A stretch of 64,000 nt of DNA from Aquabacterium sp. (GCF_016234775.1 NZ_JACRAH010000049.1:1-64000); one strand, 5' to 3'; counted from the first letter of the stretch, positions 25,499 through 35,507 are shown. The notes: a model not told the origin generated them from the sequence alone. Numbers and translations: made by a program.

Positions 25499-26770
25499 TC
25501 ACGCGGGCAGCAACTTCTCCAGCTTGAACAGGTCGGCCACAGCCTCGCGTTCGCGCACCACCCATACCTGCTTGCCGTCCACCATCAACTCCGCGGCGCG
25601 GCCGCGCGTGTTGTAGTTGCTGGCCATGGTCATGCCATAGGCGCCGGCTGACAGCACGGCCAGCACGTCGCCAGCCTGCACGCTCAACTGCCGGTCGCGG
25701 CCCAGCCAGTCGCCCGACTCGCACACAGGCCCCACGACATCCCAGGTCTGCGCGCTGCCTTCGCGCTGCTGCGTGTTGACAATGCCCATGTAGGCCTCAT
25801 AAAGCGCGGGGCGCATGAGGTCATTCATGGCGGCGTCAACGATGCAGAAGTTCTTCTTCTCTCCGGGTTTGAGGAACATGACCTCGGTCAGCAACACGCC
25901 TGCATTGCCCACCAGCGAGCGCCCCGGTTCGAACACCAGTTCACGGTGGCCGTGACCGCGCGCATCAATCTTGGCGAGCAACTGACCGATCAACTCGTCG
26001 GCGCCGGGCGGTGTTTCATCGGTGTAGGTGATGCCCAACCCGCCACCAAGGTCCAGATGGTGGATCTGGATGCCCGCAGCCTCAATGGCCTCGACCAGGT
26101 CCAGCACGCGATCAAGTGCATCCAGGTAGGGTGAGACGTCGGTGATCTGCGACCCGATGTGGCAGTCGATGCCCACCACATCGATGCCGGGCAAGGATGC
26201 GGCGCGCTTGTAGCTGGCAATGGCCTGCTCGTGGGCCACACCAAACTTGTTGCCCTTCAGGCCTGTCGAGATGTAGGGGTGCGTACCCGCGTCCACGTCC
26301 GGATTGACGCGCAGGCTGACGCGCGCACGTTGCCCCAGCGCCGACGCCACTTCCGACAGTACTTCAAGCTCGGCCGTGCTTTCCACGTTGAAGCAGCGCA
26401 CGCCGGTTTCAATGGCCAGTTTCATCTCCGCGCGTGTCTTGCCCACGCCGGAGAACACCACCTTGCTCGGATCGCCGCCCGCAGCCAGCACGCGAGCCAG
26501 CTCGCCTGCCGAGACAATGTCAAAGCCGCAGCCGGCCTTGGCAAAGGTCTGCAGCACAGCCAGGTTGGAGTTGGCCTTGACGGCGTAGCAAACCAGGTGC
26601 GCGCGTCCCGTCAGTGCACGCTGATAGGGGGCCAGAGCAGCCAGCATGGCGCGGCGCGAATAGACGTACAGCGGGCTGCCATATTGGCGAACCAGGTCGC
26701 GCAGCGACACGTCGTCCATGTACAGGTCCGAGCCTTGGTAGGCCAGATAGGGGGAGCCGGGCAGGTTCAT
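25499..26770 (-). CDS. lysA: Diaminopimelate decarboxylase
   Basis: Decarboxylates meso-diaminopimelate to lysine using PLP. The 423-residue product has the PLP lysine in CYAVKANSN (about residue 62), HIGSQITDVSPY, the phosphate-binding GGGLGI, EPGRSLVGNAG and the catalytic-cysteine segment CESGDW near residue 345. The upstream open frame to 26845 is non-homologous. The start overlaps the stop of lptM by four bases, a common betaproteobacterial order. Confidence 0.95.
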   Translation of the reverse strand: MNLPGSPYLAYQGSDLYMDDVSLRDLVRQYGSPLYVYSRRAMLAALAPYQRALTGRAHLVCYAVKANSNLAVLQTFAKAGCGFDIVSAGELARVLAAGGDPSKVVFSGVGKTRAEMKLAIETGVRCFNVESTAELEVLSEVASALGQRARVSLRVNPDVDAGTHPYISTGLKGNKFGVAHEQAIASYKRAASLPGIDVVGIDCHIGSQITDVSPYLDALDRVLDLVEAIEAAGIQIHHLDLGGGLGITYTDETPPGADELIGQLLAKIDARGHGHRELVFEPGRSLVGNAGVLLTEVMFLKPGEKKNFCIVDAAMNDLMRPALYEAYMGIVNTQQREGSAQTWDVVGPVCESGDWLGRDRQLSVQAGDVLAVLSAGAYGMTMASNYNTRGRAAELMVDGKQVWVVREREAVADLFKLEKLLPA

Positions 26771-26922
26771 TTGGATGTGCTGGATGTAGGGGTGGAGGCG
26801 GCGTTGGCTGGTGCTGGGAGATACAGCGGCCCTTTTTGGCCGCAAGCCGCCAGCGAGCCGCTCAAGAGGGCCAAGGCTGACAGACCGAGCGCAAGGGCAA
26901 GGCTAACCCTGCCGGAGGTCAT
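26767..26922 (-). CDS. lptM: LptM-like small lipoprotein
   Basis: A 51-residue prolipoprotein with the lipobox LAAC and the conserved mature start CGQKGPLYLP, the signature of LptM (YifL), which helps oxidative maturation of the LptDE lipopolysaccharide translocon. The remainder is an Ala/Pro/Ser/Thr tail. The start is taken at the ATG ending at 26922; an upstream in-frame ATG at 27000 adds non-homologous sequence. It is coupled to lysA by an ATGA overlap and divergent from cyaY. Confidence 0.88.
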   Translation of the reverse strand: MTSGRVSLALALGLSALALLSGSLAACGQKGPLYLPAPANAASTPTSSTSK

Positions 26923-27017
26923 TTTCCGATCACAAGGCCCAGCGAGTCGCGCGGACTTGGCCTTGTTGCCTAGAATTTGGGTGTTCTGCATCATGCTCAC
27001 ATTCTAAGGAAGTCACC

Positions 27018-27371
27018 ATGTCCCTCATCGACGCCCCTTCGGGCTTGACCGACGCGCAGTACGACGCTGCCATCCAGGCGACCCTGGCGCGCATCGAAAG
27101 CACGGTGGACAAATGGCTGGAGGATGATGTCATCGACATCGATACTGCCAGATCGGGGGGTATGTTGACCCTGACGCTGCCCAATCGTAGCCAGTTGATT
27201 GTCAATGCGCAGCCGCCCCTGCAGGAGCTCTGGTTGGCGGCACGACGCGGTGGTTTTCATTTCAAGCTGGATGCGCAGGGGCGCTGGCTGGATACCCGCG
27301 GCGGCGATGAGTTCTTTGCCCTGCTGTCGGGTTGCGCCAGCGAGCAGGGCAAGCCAGGCCTCGTGTTCTGA
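27018..27371 (+). CDS. cyaY: Iron-sulphur cluster assembly protein CyaY (frataxin)
   Basis: A 117-residue bacterial frataxin. The acidic iron-binding helix and turn are visible (DKWLEDDVIDID near residues 31-43), followed by the beta-sheet core with NRSQLIVNAQPPLQELWLAARRGGFHF. It modulates cysteine desulphurase activity in Fe-S assembly. It is divergent from lptM (about 95 bases between starts) and convergent with mrcA. Confidence 0.93.
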   Translation: MSLIDAPSGLTDAQYDAAIQATLARIESTVDKWLEDDVIDIDTARSGGMLTLTLPNRSQLIVNAQPPLQELWLAARRGGFHFKLDAQGRWLDTRGGDEFFALLSGCASEQGKPGLVF

Positions 27372-27391
27372 CGGGAGGTTTGGCGCTCGAC

Positions 27392-29794
27392 TTACTCGGG
27401 CTTCCCGCCAAACAGGTTCAGGATGCCTTTTTTCTCTTCGGCAGAAACGGGCTCCGAGCTGCCTTCGGGTGGCGCGTCCGTGTTGTCCGGGCCCAGCTCC
27501 TTCACGCCTGTGCCCGAGGTGTACTCTTCGTAGAACCACTCTCCACCCACGTTGACCACGCCTTCCGGTGGCAGGGGTTCTTCCACGGGCGCATTGCGCA
27601 GGGCGGTTGCCATGAAGTCGATCCATACGGGCAGCGACAGGCCGCCACCTGTTTCCTTGTCACCCAGCTTGCGAGGCTGGTCATGCCCGATCCATACAAC
27701 GGCCACGTTATGGGCGGTGTAGCCGGCAAACCAGGCGTCCATCGAGTCGTTGGTGGTGCCGGTCTTGCCGTACAGGTCAGGGCGTTTCAGCGTGGCTTGC
27801 GCCTTGGCTGCCGTGCCTGAACGGGTTATTTCCTGCAGCAGGCTGCTCATGATGAAGGCGTTGCGGGCATCAATGGCGCGCATGCTCTCGTCGAGTTGGG
27901 CTGGGCGATATTGCGCCAGCGTGTGGCCGCGCCTGTCCGTGACCTTGAGCACCAGCATCGGGTTGACGCGGTACCCGCCGTTGGCAAACACCGCGTAGGC
28001 ATCGGCCATCTGCATGGGTGTGACCGAGCCGGCGCCCAGTGCCATGGTCAGGTAGGCCGGGTGTTTGTCGGCTTCGAAGCCGAAGCGGGTGACCCAATCC
28101 TGCGCGTACCTCGCGCCAATGGAGCGCAGCACCCGGATGGAAATCATGTTCTTGGATTTGGCCAGGCCCTTGCGCAGTTGCATCGGCCCTTCAAATTTGC
28201 CGTCGTAGTTCTTGGGCTCCCAGGCTTGCCCACCTGTTGTGCCGGCATCGAAGAACAGCGGGGCGTCGTTGACCACGGTGGCGGGTGTAAAGCCTTTTTC
28301 CAGCGCAGCGGAGTAGATGAAGGGCTTGAAGCTGGAGCCCGGTTGTCGCCAGGCCTGGGTCACGTGGTTGAACTTGTTGCGACCGAAGTCGAAGCCGCCC
28401 ACCATCGCGCGAATCAAACCGGTGCGCGGGTCCATCGAGACAAAGGCGCCTTCCACCTCGGGCAACTGCTGGACGTACCACATGCCCTGTTTGTCCTTGT
28501 TGACGCGTACCACCGCACCACGGCGAATCTGTAATTTCGGGTTGGCCTTGTCACTCAGGGCGCCGCCTACCGCTTTGAGCCCTTCGGGGCCGATGTCGAT
28601 CTGCTCGCCCGATTGCAGGGCGACTACCAGCTTGCGGGGTTCGGTGTGCAGCACCACTGCTGCGCGGATGTCTTCACTGTCTGGGTGTTCTTCCAGGGCT
28701 TCGGCCACACGCACGTCAATCTGTTTGGGGTCGGCCGGCAGGTCGATGTAGGCTTGCGGGCCGCGCCATGCCTGGCGGCGATCGAAGTCCAGCAGGCCTT
28801 TGCGCAAGGCTTTGTAGGCGGCAGTCTGCTCGACCATGTTGATCGAGGTGTAGACGTTCAGCCCCCGTGAGTAGGCCTCATCGCCATATTGCTCGTGCAT
28901 CAGGGCGCGCGCGGCCTCCGCGGCGTATTCCGCATGAACGGGAATGGGTGCTTTGGTGCGGTAGTGCAACTGCTCTGCCTTGGCTTCGTCGCGCTGTTCC
29001 TTGCTGATGAAGCCGTTTTCGAACATCCGGTCGATGATGTACTGCTGGCGGATGGTGGCTCGCTTGGGGTTGCGCACCGGGTTGTAGGCCGATGGCGCTT
29101 TGGGCAGGCCAGCCAGCATCGCGGCTTCGGCAATGGAAATATCCTTGATGGGTTTGCCGAAATACGTGTCACATGCAGCGGCGAAGCCGTAAGCCCGCTG
29201 CCCCAGGTAAATCTGGTTCATGTAGAGCTCCAGGATCTGGTCCTTGCTCAGCAGGCTTTCAATCTTCAGGGCGAGCAGGATCTCGTAGATCTTGCGGGTG
29301 AAGGTTTTTTCGGTCGGCAGGTAGAAGTTGCGGGCGACCTGCATCGTGATGGTGGAGGCCCCCTGGCTGCGAGATTCCCCGAAGTTGGCCAGCCCGGCGC
29401 GCAGTACACCCACGTAGTCCACGCCGCCATGTTTGTAAAACCGGGCATCCTCAATGGCCAGCACCGCATCGCGCATGACTTTGGGGATTTCCGAAATCGG
29501 CAGGAAATTGCGTTTCTCTTCGCCAAATTCCCCAATCAAAACCAGATCGGCCGAGAAAACCCGCAGCGGTATTTTCGGTTGATAGTCAGCCAAACCCCGA
29601 ACTTCCGGCAAATTGGGGTAGGCAACGGCCAGGCCGATACCAGCCAGCAATACGGCGCTCAACAGGCCCGCCAGGCCCAGTCCCGCCAGCGCAACCAGGG
29701 GCTTGACGATCCACTGCATCCACCAGGCGGGTTGCCTTGACGAGGCCGAGGGGCCAGAACGGGTGTGCTTGTTTTGTTGATCGGTATCGCTCAT
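27392..29794 (-). CDS. mrcA: Penicillin-binding protein 1A
   Basis: A bifunctional peptidoglycan glycosyltransferase/transpeptidase of 800 residues. It has one N-terminal membrane anchor (about 30-58), then the GT51 domain with catalytic Glu115 in IEDARFYKHGG and RSQGASTITMQVARN. The PBP1A-specific OB-like domain (about 315-450) follows. The transpeptidase motifs are SSFK with Ser487 and Lys490, SKN at 547-549 and KTG at 677-679. The C-terminus carries an acidic tail. It is divergent from pilMNOPQ, the arrangement seen across beta- and gammaproteobacteria. Confidence 0.97.
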   Translation of the reverse strand: MSDTDQQNKHTRSGPSASSRQPAWWMQWIVKPLVALAGLGLAGLLSAVLLAGIGLAVAYPNLPEVRGLADYQPKIPLRVFSADLVLIGEFGEEKRNFLPISEIPKVMRDAVLAIEDARFYKHGGVDYVGVLRAGLANFGESRSQGASTITMQVARNFYLPTEKTFTRKIYEILLALKIESLLSKDQILELYMNQIYLGQRAYGFAAACDTYFGKPIKDISIAEAAMLAGLPKAPSAYNPVRNPKRATIRQQYIIDRMFENGFISKEQRDEAKAEQLHYRTKAPIPVHAEYAAEAARALMHEQYGDEAYSRGLNVYTSINMVEQTAAYKALRKGLLDFDRRQAWRGPQAYIDLPADPKQIDVRVAEALEEHPDSEDIRAAVVLHTEPRKLVVALQSGEQIDIGPEGLKAVGGALSDKANPKLQIRRGAVVRVNKDKQGMWYVQQLPEVEGAFVSMDPRTGLIRAMVGGFDFGRNKFNHVTQAWRQPGSSFKPFIYSAALEKGFTPATVVNDAPLFFDAGTTGGQAWEPKNYDGKFEGPMQLRKGLAKSKNMISIRVLRSIGARYAQDWVTRFGFEADKHPAYLTMALGAGSVTPMQMADAYAVFANGGYRVNPMLVLKVTDRRGHTLAQYRPAQLDESMRAIDARNAFIMSSLLQEITRSGTAAKAQATLKRPDLYGKTGTTNDSMDAWFAGYTAHNVAVVWIGHDQPRKLGDKETGGGLSLPVWIDFMATALRNAPVEEPLPPEGVVNVGGEWFYEEYTSGTGVKELGPDNTDAPPEGSSEPVSAEEKKGILNLFGGKPE

Positions 29795-30036
29795 GGGGAC
29801 TTGCCGTAGAAGGTCTGCCGATTATAGAAACCCTTGTCTGTCTCCTCCGTGCACCACCCCGATCCACTGATCCGATCGCAATTTGTTGGTTTTGCAACCG
29901 CTTGTAAGGCGTGTGCATCTCGCAACGAGGTTGGGATTTATCCTGCTTTATTGGGTTTCATTGTGAAAAACTTTGCTGATAGCATTGAAGTGGTTTATTA
30001 ACTTTCCAGCGCCAAGCTTGGCGCGTGGGGGACGGT

Positions 30037-31116
30037 GTGAGCTTTCTTGACACGCTCTTGGGCCGCAAGCATCCGCCAATGATCGGACTGGACATCAGTT
30101 CATCAAGCGTGAAGCTGGTCGAGCTGAGCCAGACTGCGTCTGGCGAATTCATCCTGGATCGGTTTGCGTCCGAGCCTTTCGAAAAGGGCTGGATCGCCGA
30201 TGGGCAGATCGAAAAATTCGACGAAGTGGCCGAAGCGGTTCGCAAGGTGGTCAACAAGAGTGGTTCGCGTACCAAGCATGTCGCGATGGCCATGCCTCAG
30301 TCTGCCGTGATCACCAAGAAGATCATGTTGCCTGCGGGCCTGCGCGAAGAAGAGATGGAGATGCAGGTCGAGGCCGAGGCCAACCAGTACATCCCGTTCT
30401 CGCTGGATGAGGTCAGCCTGGACTTCTGCGTGGTGGGCCCCAGCACCACGTCTGCCGGTGATGTGGAGGTGCTGATTGCCGCTTCTCGCAAGGACCGCGT
30501 GCAGGATCGCCAGGGCCTGGCTGAGGCGGCTGGTCTCAAGCCGGCCATTCTGGATATCGAGTCGTATGCGTCCCGCCTGGCCATGCAGCGCCTGATTGGC
30601 GCCTTGCCTGGTGAGGGCAAGGATGCCTTGGTGGCGCTGTTCGAGATCGGCGCTGAGAACACCAGCCTGAAGGTGCTGCGTGACGACGAGCTCCTCTATG
30701 ACCGCGATCAGGCTTTCGGTGGTGCGCAGCTGACCCAGCTGATTTCCCGCCAGTATGGTTTCTCGTTTGAAGAGGCCGAACAAAAGAAGTTGTCTGGTGA
30801 TCTGCCGGAGGACTTCCAGAACGCCATCCTCGGTCCTTTTGTCGATAGCCTGTCTCAGGAAATCGGCCGGGCGCTGCAATACTTTTTCACCAGCACCCCG
30901 CACCACAAGGTGCACTACGTGATGCTGGCCGGCGGAACCGCAGCCCTGCCTGGGCTGAAGGACCGTGTCACCGAACTGACTGGATTTGCCTCCATGGTCG
31001 TCAACCCCTTCGAGGGCATGAAACTGGGGTCGGCCGTGCGTGAGAGCAAGCTGCGGCGCGAGGCGCCGGCTTACCTGACGGCGTGTGGCCTGGCCATGCG
31101 GAGGTTCCTCGCATGA
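30037..31116 (+). CDS. pilM: Type IV pilus assembly protein PilM
   Basis: A cytoplasmic actin-like ATPase-fold protein that binds the N-terminal tail of PilN. The 359-residue product has the IGLDISSSSVKLVEL opening, QVEAEANQYIPFSLDEV in the middle, and MLAGGTAALPGL near the end, as in FtsA/PilM. The GTG at 30037 follows GGGGGAC and gives the usual MSFLDTLLG start; an upstream GTG at 30025 is less likely. It overlaps pilN by four bases. Confidence 0.95.
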   Translation: MSFLDTLLGRKHPPMIGLDISSSSVKLVELSQTASGEFILDRFASEPFEKGWIADGQIEKFDEVAEAVRKVVNKSGSRTKHVAMAMPQSAVITKKIMLPAGLREEEMEMQVEAEANQYIPFSLDEVSLDFCVVGPSTTSAGDVEVLIAASRKDRVQDRQGLAEAAGLKPAILDIESYASRLAMQRLIGALPGEGKDALVALFEIGAENTSLKVLRDDELLYDRDQAFGGAQLTQLISRQYGFSFEEAEQKKLSGDLPEDFQNAILGPFVDSLSQEIGRALQYFFTSTPHHKVHYVMLAGGTAALPGLKDRVTELTGFASMVVNPFEGMKLGSAVRESKLRREAPAYLTACGLAMRRFLA

Positions 31117-31781
31117 TTTTGATCAACCTGTTGCCTCACCGCGAGGAAAAGCGGCGACTGCGCAAGCAGACTTTCTTCGTTGGGCTGGGTGTGTCCGTGC
31201 TGGCTGGCTGCCTGATCGTGGCGCTTTGGTATGCCGTGCAACTGCGCATGATGGCCACGCAGCAAACCCGCAACGAGATTCTGAACACGGCCATCCACAA
31301 GCTGGATGACGAAATCAAGGACGTGTCTGCCCTGAAGGCTGAAATCGACTCGCTGAAAGCGCGTCAACGTGCGGTGGAAGACCTGCAAACCGATCGCAAC
31401 ATGCCTGTGTACCTGCTCAACGAGCTGGTATCGCAAACACCGGAAGGCATCTACCTGACCTCGATTCGTCAGAACGGTCAGAGCGTGTCGGTCACGGGTT
31501 ATGCCCAGACCAACGAGCGCGTCTCGGAGTTCCTGCGCAACACCAACAACAAGTCCACCTGGCTTGAGCATCCTGAACTGGTCGAAATCAAGGCCTCTGC
31601 ATCGACGGGCAAGGATGCACGTGACGCCAAGCGCTTGTTTGATTTCTCGATGCGCGTGAGCCTCAAACGTCCTGGTGAGGTATCCAGTGCTGCCAGCGCC
31701 GCTTCTGCACCCGGTGCAGCCGCATCCGGGGTCAAGCCCTCCCAGTCAGGTGCTTCGGCCCCTGTGAAGTCCGGAGCGTGA
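31113..31781 (+). CDS. pilN: Type IV pilus assembly protein PilN
   Basis: An inner-membrane alignment-complex protein of 222 residues. The conserved INLLPHRE motif at residues 3-10 is the PilM-binding tail. One transmembrane helix follows (about 22-45), then a coiled coil (about 50-95) and a ferredoxin-like periplasmic domain. An Ala/Ser-rich tail ends the protein. Translation is coupled to pilM by a 4-base overlap. Confidence 0.95.
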   Translation: MILINLLPHREEKRRLRKQTFFVGLGVSVLAGCLIVALWYAVQLRMMATQQTRNEILNTAIHKLDDEIKDVSALKAEIDSLKARQRAVEDLQTDRNMPVYLLNELVSQTPEGIYLTSIRQNGQSVSVTGYAQTNERVSEFLRNTNNKSTWLEHPELVEIKASASTGKDARDAKRLFDFSMRVSLKRPGEVSSAASAASAPGAAASGVKPSQSGASAPVKSGA

Positions 31782-31785
31782 CGTC

Positions 31786-32487
31786 ATGGCCAATCCGAAT
31801 ATCAACATCGATCTGAACGCCTGGTTCGAAGATGCCCAGCAGCAGTTCCGCGGTCTCAACCCCAATGAGCCAGGCCAGTGGCCCATCCTGCCCAAGCTGT
31901 TGACCTTTGTGGCAACCGCTGCGGGCGTGGTGGCGCTGGGCTGGTTTGGGCTGCTGTCCGGTCAAAGCGATGAGTTGCAGGCCGAGCGCGACAAGGAGCC
32001 TCGCCTGAAAGAGGAGTACCGTTCGAAGGTCGCGCAGGCTGTGAACCTGGGCGAGTTGCGCAAGCAGCGTATCCAGGTCGAGGAATACGTGAAGCAGCTT
32101 GAAAAGCAACTGCCTGGCAAGGCCGAAATGGACGCCTTGTTGTCAGACATCAACCAGGCTGGTCTGGGGCGTGGGCTTGAGTTTGATCTCTTCCGCCCTG
32201 GGCAGGTCGCGGTCAAGGACTACTACGCCGAGTTGCCGATTTCCATTCGGGTGACCGGGCGTTACCATGACATCGGTTCCTTCACGGCTGACATCGCCAA
32301 CCTGTCGCGTATCGTGACCTTGCACAATCTGGTGATCGCTTCGGCCGCCAAGGACAAGGATCAGCAAGGCAATCTGTATATGGAAGCCACCGCGCGAACC
32401 TACCGCTATCTGGATCAGGCTGAGTTGGAGGCGATGCGCGCCGATAAAGCCAAGCAGAAGAAGAATGAGAAGGGGGGCAAGCAATGA
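31786..32487 (+). CDS. pilO: Type IV pilus assembly protein PilO
   Basis: PilO pairs with PilN in the periplasmic alignment complex. The 233-residue product has one transmembrane helix (about 37-60), a coiled coil around residues 65-115, and a C-terminal ferredoxin-like domain containing the typical INQAGLGRGLEFDLFRPG and YAELPISIRVTGRYHDIG segments. The C-terminus is highly basic. It lies four bases after pilN and overlaps pilP by four. Confidence 0.95.
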   Translation: MANPNINIDLNAWFEDAQQQFRGLNPNEPGQWPILPKLLTFVATAAGVVALGWFGLLSGQSDELQAERDKEPRLKEEYRSKVAQAVNLGELRKQRIQVEEYVKQLEKQLPGKAEMDALLSDINQAGLGRGLEFDLFRPGQVAVKDYYAELPISIRVTGRYHDIGSFTADIANLSRIVTLHNLVIASAAKDKDQQGNLYMEATARTYRYLDQAELEAMRADKAKQKKNEKGGKQ

Positions 32488-33020
32488 TGCGCCTCCAACG
32501 TTGGATGATCGCCTCTGCGGCCGTGCTGTCTCTGACAGCCTGCACGGGTGAGGATGACGAGCTTCAGGCCTGGATGGATCAGCAGCGCCACGAGGTGCAC
32601 CCGACGGTGCAACCATTGTCGCCGCCTCAGAAGTTCAATCCTCAGATCTACGCGGGTGCGGATGGTATGGAGCCGTTCAGCAACCAGAAGCTGACTGGTG
32701 CCTTGAAGCAGGAAGCGCGTCAGCCGAATTCTGCGGTGGCGGCCGAACTCAATCGGCGCAAAGAGCCACTGGAAGCCTTCCCGCTTGACAGCATGTCCAT
32801 GGTGGGCAGTGTCAATCGCAAGGGCGTTCCCTATGCCTTGCTCAAGGTCGACAACCTGCTCTATCAGGTGAAGTCGGGTGAGTATCTGGGGCAGAACTAC
32901 GGAAAGATCACCAAGATCACCGAAACAGAAATCACTTTGCGTGAGATTGTGCAGGACGCCGCTGGCGAGTGGATCGAGCGGCCGACGACCTTGCAGTTGC
33001 AGGAAGGCGGTAGCCGATGA
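32484..33020 (+). CDS. pilP: Type IV pilus lipoprotein PilP
   Basis: A 178-residue inner-membrane lipoprotein that links PilNO to the PilQ secretin. The lipobox is LTAC near residue 20. A flexible linker follows, then the beta-sandwich domain (about 95-178) with SMSMVGSVNRKGVPYALLKV, VKSGEYLGQNYGKI and the end WIERPTTLQLQE. It overlaps pilO at its start and pilQ at its stop. Confidence 0.95.
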   Translation: MMRLQRWMIASAAVLSLTACTGEDDELQAWMDQQRHEVHPTVQPLSPPQKFNPQIYAGADGMEPFSNQKLTGALKQEARQPNSAVAAELNRRKEPLEAFPLDSMSMVGSVNRKGVPYALLKVDNLLYQVKSGEYLGQNYGKITKITETEITLREIVQDAAGEWIERPTTLQLQEGGSR

Positions 33021-35227
33021 AAACGAATCTGGAGATGAAGACTATGAAACCGTGGCGTGTTGCATTGGCCGGTCTGAGCTTGGCGATGATCTCGCCCCTG
33101 ACCTGGGCGGCTGCGGCGATCCAGGCCATCACCAGCAGCCAGCAGGCTGGTGCTGATGTGATCCGCATCGATCTGTCTGAGCCGCTGGCCACGGTGCCAG
33201 CCGGGTTTGTGGTCCAGACGCCGCCGCGTGTGGCCATCGACCTGCCCGGTGTGACCAATGGTCTGGCGCGCAACTCGGTGGAAGTCAACCAGGGCAATGT
33301 GCGCTCGGTGAACGTGGTCCAGGCGGGCGAACGTACGCGCCTGGTGCTCAATCTGCGCCAATCCACGACGTACCGGGCTCAACTTGATGGCAAGAGCCTG
33401 TTGTTGATTCTGGATTCGGGCGCCAACTCGCCAGCTCAGACCGTGGCCGCTGCGACGACGCCAGCCGCAACCGGTGCAGCGGCGGCTACGACGGCCAAGG
33501 CCGCGCCCAAAGCCGATGACACGGTGCGCTTCGCCGAGAACAAGAACGTCAACCCGCTGGCGCTCAAGGACATCGATTTCCGTCGCGGCCAGGATGGTTC
33601 CGGTCGCGTGGTGGTGGAGTTGCCAAATAACCAGGTGGGTGTGGACATCAAGCAGCAAGGCCAGAGCCTTGTCGTCGAGTTCGTGCGTGCCACCTTGCCA
33701 GAGCGTCTGCGTCGTCGCTATGACGTGACGGACTTCGGCACGCCTGTGCACGCGGTGTCAGCCAGCCAGGTCGGCGAGCGCGTCAAGCTGGTGGTCGATC
33801 CCAAGGGTGACTGGGAGCACTCGGCCTACCAGAGCGACAACCAGTTTGTGCTGGAAGTGCGTCCTCGCAAGGTGGACCCCAACAAGCTGACGCAAGGCCC
33901 GGGTTATTCGGGCGAAAAGCTGTCGCTGAACTTCCAGAACATCGAAGTGCGCGCCCTGCTGCAGGTCATTGCTGACTTCACCAACTTCAACGTGGTGACC
34001 AGCGATACCGTCACGGGCAACGTGACCCTGCGTCTTAAGGATGTGCCCTGGGATCAGGCGTTGGACATCATCTTGCAGGCCAAGGGTCTGGGTGTGCGCA
34101 AGTCCGGCAACGTGCTGTGGATTGCCCCCAAGGATGAAATCAACGCCAAGGAAAAGATCGATCTGGAAGCCAAGGCTCAGGTTGCTGCCCTGGAGCCCCT
34201 GCGCACGCAGTCCTTCCAACTCAACTACACCAAGGCTGAAGAAATTGCCAAGGGCCTGGCAGGCACGAACTCCAGTTCTGGTGGTAGCAAGGATGCGCGA
34301 ATCATGTCGCCGCGTGGCAGCGTGATCTTTGAAACTCGCACCAATCAGTTGTTCGTCAACGATATCCCTTCCAAGCTGGAAGAGATTCAGCAGATGATCG
34401 CCAAGATTGACATCCCGGTGCGCCAGGTGCTGATCGAGGCCCGCATCGTGGAAGCCAGCGACACCTTTGGTCGTTCGCTGGGCGTGCGCCTGGGGGCGCT
34501 GGATAACCGGACCAAGGGTTTCGGTGTGGGCGATACCGGTGTGCGTGGGTCGATTGGCGGCACCTACATCGGTGTGGGTGAGAACACCCTGCAGGCCAAG
34601 CTGACCTCGGGCAGCTACGTGCCCAACACGTATTTCGTCAACATGCCGAGCACGGGCTTCAACGGCTACAACGCTTCTTCCGTGGCCTTGTCGCTGTTTG
34701 GCGCCAGCGCGAACCGCTTCCTGAATCTGGAGCTGTCGGCACTGGAATCGGATGGCAAGGGCAAGATCGTGTCGAGCCCTCGTGTGATCACGGCTGACCA
34801 GGTCAAGGCCTTGATCGAGCAGGGTACCGAGTTGCCATATCAAACGGCGACATCCAGTGGCGCCACGGCCATCGCGTTCCGCAAGGCCAACCTGAAGCTG
34901 GAAGTTACGCCGCAGATCACGCCTGAAGGCAGCATCATTCTGGATGTGGACGTGAACAAGGACAGCGTGGGGCAGGTGACCACAGCCGGTTACGCCATCG
35001 ATACCAAACACGTCCAGACTCAGGTGCTGGTTGAAAACGGCGGTACGGTTGTGATCGGCGGTATCTTCCTGCAAAGCGAGAGCAGCACGGACACCAAGGT
35101 GCCTTTCCTGGGTGACCTGCCTGTGTTGGGGCATCTGTTCAAGGCCAATACACGCCTTGCAGATCGTTCCGAGCTATTGATCTTCCTGACGCCCAAGGTT
35201 GTCACGGAGAAATCAGCGCTGCGTTGA
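33017..35227 (+). CDS. pilQ: Type IV pilus secretin PilQ
   Basis: The outer-membrane channel for the pilus fibre, 736 residues. After a signal peptide come two AMIN domains (about 38-130 and 180-285) that bind peptidoglycan, an STN domain (about 305-375), an N1/secretin_N domain (about 390-475) and the secretin core (about 500-730) with VLIEARIVEASDTFGRSLGVRLG and FLGDLPVLGHLFK. The ATG at 33017 overlaps pilP; an ATG at 33044 preceded by GGAG is an alternative that yields a cleaner signal peptide. Confidence 0.97.
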   Translation: MKTNLEMKTMKPWRVALAGLSLAMISPLTWAAAAIQAITSSQQAGADVIRIDLSEPLATVPAGFVVQTPPRVAIDLPGVTNGLARNSVEVNQGNVRSVNVVQAGERTRLVLNLRQSTTYRAQLDGKSLLLILDSGANSPAQTVAAATTPAATGAAAATTAKAAPKADDTVRFAENKNVNPLALKDIDFRRGQDGSGRVVVELPNNQVGVDIKQQGQSLVVEFVRATLPERLRRRYDVTDFGTPVHAVSASQVGERVKLVVDPKGDWEHSAYQSDNQFVLEVRPRKVDPNKLTQGPGYSGEKLSLNFQNIEVRALLQVIADFTNFNVVTSDTVTGNVTLRLKDVPWDQALDIILQAKGLGVRKSGNVLWIAPKDEINAKEKIDLEAKAQVAALEPLRTQSFQLNYTKAEEIAKGLAGTNSSSGGSKDARIMSPRGSVIFETRTNQLFVNDIPSKLEEIQQMIAKIDIPVRQVLIEARIVEASDTFGRSLGVRLGALDNRTKGFGVGDTGVRGSIGGTYIGVGENTLQAKLTSGSYVPNTYFVNMPSTGFNGYNASSVALSLFGASANRFLNLELSALESDGKGKIVSSPRVITADQVKALIEQGTELPYQTATSSGATAIAFRKANLKLEVTPQITPEGSIILDVDVNKDSVGQVTTAGYAIDTKHVQTQVLVENGGTVVIGGIFLQSESSTDTKVPFLGDLPVLGHLFKANTRLADRSELLIFLTPKVVTEKSALR

Positions 35228-35239
35228 TCACCTGCGGGC

Positions 35240-35257
35240 AGGCGGCTTGTGCCGCCT
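35240..35257 (+). terminator. Stem-loop after pilQ
   Basis: AGGCGGC-TTGT-GCCGCCT forms a perfect seven-pair stem, 12 bases after the pilQ stop. No T-run follows directly, so it may be a partial or Rho-assisted terminator, or an mRNA 3' stabiliser. It separates the pil operon from the lipoprotein gene. Confidence 0.45.
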
Positions 35258-35507
35258 GATCCCGAAGCGTGCGGTCAGTCAATTCGTTGGCTGGCCGCAT
35301 TTTTTTGTGCAGCCTGCGTCACTGCTTCATTGCCGTAGCAATGTGAAAAAAGCCATAGTTTTCCAGCGATAGCGAAAACAGCACGCCATCTAGCATCACT
35401 TTCAACCTCAACGGACTGCAGACGTTTGGCGCCTGCGTGTGGCGTTGATTGAACTCAAGCGAGAGCCACGCCGTGGCTTCGCGCGGCAGATTTGAAAGTA
35501 ATGGGTG

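Noticed and set aside
29795..30036. A small gene in the mrcA-pilM intergenic region
   Set aside because: Only short frames without ribosome-binding sites are present. The region is AT-richer than its surroundings and more likely holds the divergent promoters.
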